Origin: Actinomycetota bacterium
GTDB lineage: Bacteria; Actinomycetota; Actinomycetes; S36-B12; UBA5976
DNA length: 6,805 bases
Direction of reading: 5' to 3'
Assembly: GCA_017853815.1 (NCBI GenBank)
Contig: JAFMIT010000087.1
Coordinates: 1-6,805 of the forward strand
Position 1 is the first letter of the stretch. Every line of letters starts with the position of its first letter. The notes under the pieces are model-generated. The model had not been told where the DNA came from. It worked only from the letters and a program-made list of their open reading frames with translations, and ran no database searches. Positions 5,763 to 6,805 of the stretch are shown here, piece after piece. Position numbers and translations under genes: made by a program.

Positions 5763-6520
5763 CTCCAGTCGAAGACTTCCTTGACGATGCTTTCCCCCAC
5801 ACGCACGACGTCGATGCTCTCTGCGAACTCTTGAACCGCAATCCCTAGCAACGCCCGCGCTGCGGACTCTGCGTCCTGTGCAATGGCTTCACCTATCTGA
5901 GTGCCAAGTTCGGGGAATTCCTGCTCTACGCGGCGATAAACATCGAGACCATCACGCGCTTCCACTTTTGAGGATTCATGCGTCTTCTTAATTGCCTGCA
6001 GTAGATGATCAACCGCGTACACGCGCACGAATTGCCCGGCGCTAAGTACTTCGCCGCGACGAAACCGACCGACCCCGATGATCAGCAGAGTGAAGAAGAT
6101 CTCCAGATTCGCTTGAGGCGTGTAACGCGACGGCGGGTTAGGTGTGAAGACGCCGCGCACCACCTTTTCGACTGCAGCCTTATCAAAAGCAAGCGCGAAA
6201 TGGTTCACCCGTGCCGCAGCTAATTCCATCTGATCAAAAACTGCGAACTCGAGCACTTGACCATTGCGGTAGACCACTTTGTAGCCATGGTCTGTTTCAC
6301 GGACCTCCCAAGCAATTGATTCGCGCATTGGCAACCAAAACAGATCACTTCTGAATCGTTCAGCATGTCCGTCATCAACAATCAAGAAGAAGTCATGATC
6401 CGACCAAGCATCAATCCGCTTGGTATCCGCGGCCGACCCTGCCCAGACGAGTGCGAGCACCTCGTCGTACTGCTGGACGTGAGTTTCGAGAGCATTGCGA
6501 AGTTCGAGGTATTCACTCAT
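5759..6520 (-). CDS. Nucleotidyltransferase-fold protein of unknown substrate
   Basis: This 253-residue protein has the N-terminal signature of the DNA polymerase beta-like nucleotidyltransferase fold: WAGSAADTKRIDAWSDHDFF with G28-S29 and the metal-binding pair D41-x-D43 in SDHDFF. A likely third carboxylate is E91 in VLEFAVFD, after the expected second strand. The C-terminal half (about 125-253) is mostly helical, as in aminoglycoside or lincosamide nucleotidyltransferases and the many uncharacterised relatives. All catalytic acids appear intact, so it is probably an active transferase, but nothing shows the acceptor (drug, protein, RNA or small metabolite). ATG 6520 is the first start in frame; no strong Shine-Dalgarno sequence precedes it. 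A small membrane protein ends 23 nt upstream on the same strand, suggesting a shared transcript. It does not fit the hydroxyproline pathway. Confidence 0.8.
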   Translation of the reverse strand: MSEYLELRNALETHVQQYDEVLALVWAGSAADTKRIDAWSDHDFFLIVDDGHAERFRSDLFWLPMRESIAWEVRETDHGYKVVYRNGQVLEFAVFDQMELAAARVNHFALAFDKAAVEKVVRGVFTPNPPSRYTPQANLEIFFTLLIIGVGRFRRGEVLSAGQFVRVYAVDHLLQAIKKTHESSKVEARDGLDVYRRVEQEFPELGTQIGEAIAQDAESAARALLGIAVQEFAESIDVVRVGESIVKEVFDWS

Positions 6521-6543
6521 GGTGAGAGCGTAATCAGCACTTG

Positions 6544-6805
6544 CTAGCGAAAGTTGAAGCGGCGTCGACGGCGCTCGCCGATCAGAAGACCCCAGGCAAC
6601 TACGGCAGGGAAGATGGCTTCAGCAGCAACAGCAAATCTCTCGATCAAACCTGTAGTGCCACCAGTGTCACTCCACACAAGCAAGAACCAAATGCACAGG
6701 GCACCCATCACGAGTGCGCCCGCGAGCATCGGCAAGAGGCTCACGATGCGTGTCACTGGACGGCGGCGCCAGCCAAATATCGGCCACACTGCAAGAGCAA
6801 CAAAT
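6544..6805 (-). CDS. Small integral membrane protein, DUF998-like C-terminus (partial)
   Basis: The frame is open to the right window edge, so only the last 86 residues are visible. A GTG at 6789 could be a start, but the codons before it read FVALAV, hydrophobic and continuous with WPIFGW, so the gene more probably begins outside the window. Two clear membrane segments follow: VSLLPMLAGALVMGALCIWF with the next few residues, and IFPAVVAWGLLIG near the end. The linker GLIERFAVAAEA before the last helix recalls the GLxER-helix ending of DUF998 membrane proteins. The protein ends in a strongly basic tail, GERRRRRFNFR, which by the positive-inside rule should lie in the cytoplasm. Function is unknown; DUF998 membership is only a resemblance. 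Confidence 0.6.
   Translation of the reverse strand, partial: FVALAVWPIFGWRRRPVTRIVSLLPMLAGALVMGALCIWFLLVWSDTGGTTGLIERFAVAAEAIFPAVVAWGLLIGERRRRRFNFR

Noticed and set aside
5763..5785. Short inverted repeat AGTC-gaa-GACT after the regulator stop as a terminator
   Set aside because: The stem is only 4 bp with no T tract and it is inside the nucleotidyltransferase coding sequence.
5759..6520. Naming the nucleotidyltransferase an aminoglycoside resistance gene
   Set aside because: Only the general fold signature is visible; no specific match to aadA, ant or lnu families is recognised, and the fold serves many unrelated roles.

Overview
The window reads as bacterial chromosome, probably from an actinobacterium of moderate GC (mid-to-high 50s percent by eye on a few lines). 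That lineage guess rests on remembered protein style (DAO-family dehydrogenase, FadR-type regulator, DUF998-like tail) and is an inference. No rRNA, tRNA, CRISPR array, insertion sequence or phage gene is visible.

Bases 1-5762 form one catabolic locus with two divergent arms around a 94-bp intergenic region (1753-1846). The minus arm encodes a three-part flavin dehydrogenase: a DAO-type FAD catalytic subunit (595-1752), a small 2Fe-2S subunit (336-602), and the N-terminus of an FAD/NAD-type pyridine nucleotide-disulfide oxidoreductase subunit (1-346, cut by the window edge). The plus arm encodes a DapA-family lyase/deaminase (1847-2737), a proline racemase-family epimerase (2734-3738), an alpha-ketoglutarate semialdehyde-type aldehyde dehydrogenase (3746-5110) and a FadR-type GntR regulator (5115-5762).

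Together these match the known bacterial route for trans-4-hydroxy-L-proline. The epimerase makes cis-4-hydroxy-D-proline. The heteromeric dehydrogenase oxidises it to 1-pyrroline-4-hydroxy-2-carboxylate. The DapA-like enzyme deaminates and dehydrates that to alpha-ketoglutarate semialdehyde, and the aldehyde dehydrogenase yields alpha-ketoglutarate. Both arms are tightly packed with overlapping or nearly touching genes. A GTA-T-TAC half-site pair in the intergenic region is a candidate operator for the GntR protein. No hydroxyproline transporter lies inside the window.

Bases 5759-6805, on the minus strand, are unrelated to the pathway as far as can be seen: a nucleotidyltransferase-fold protein whose stop codon overlaps that of the regulator tail to tail, preceded by the end of a small membrane protein that probably starts outside the window. 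No stretch above 100 bases lacks a gene. I saw no wholly new system; the main points of interest are the regulatory layout, the altered DapA-family active-site loop, and the uncharacterised nucleotidyltransferase/membrane protein pair.
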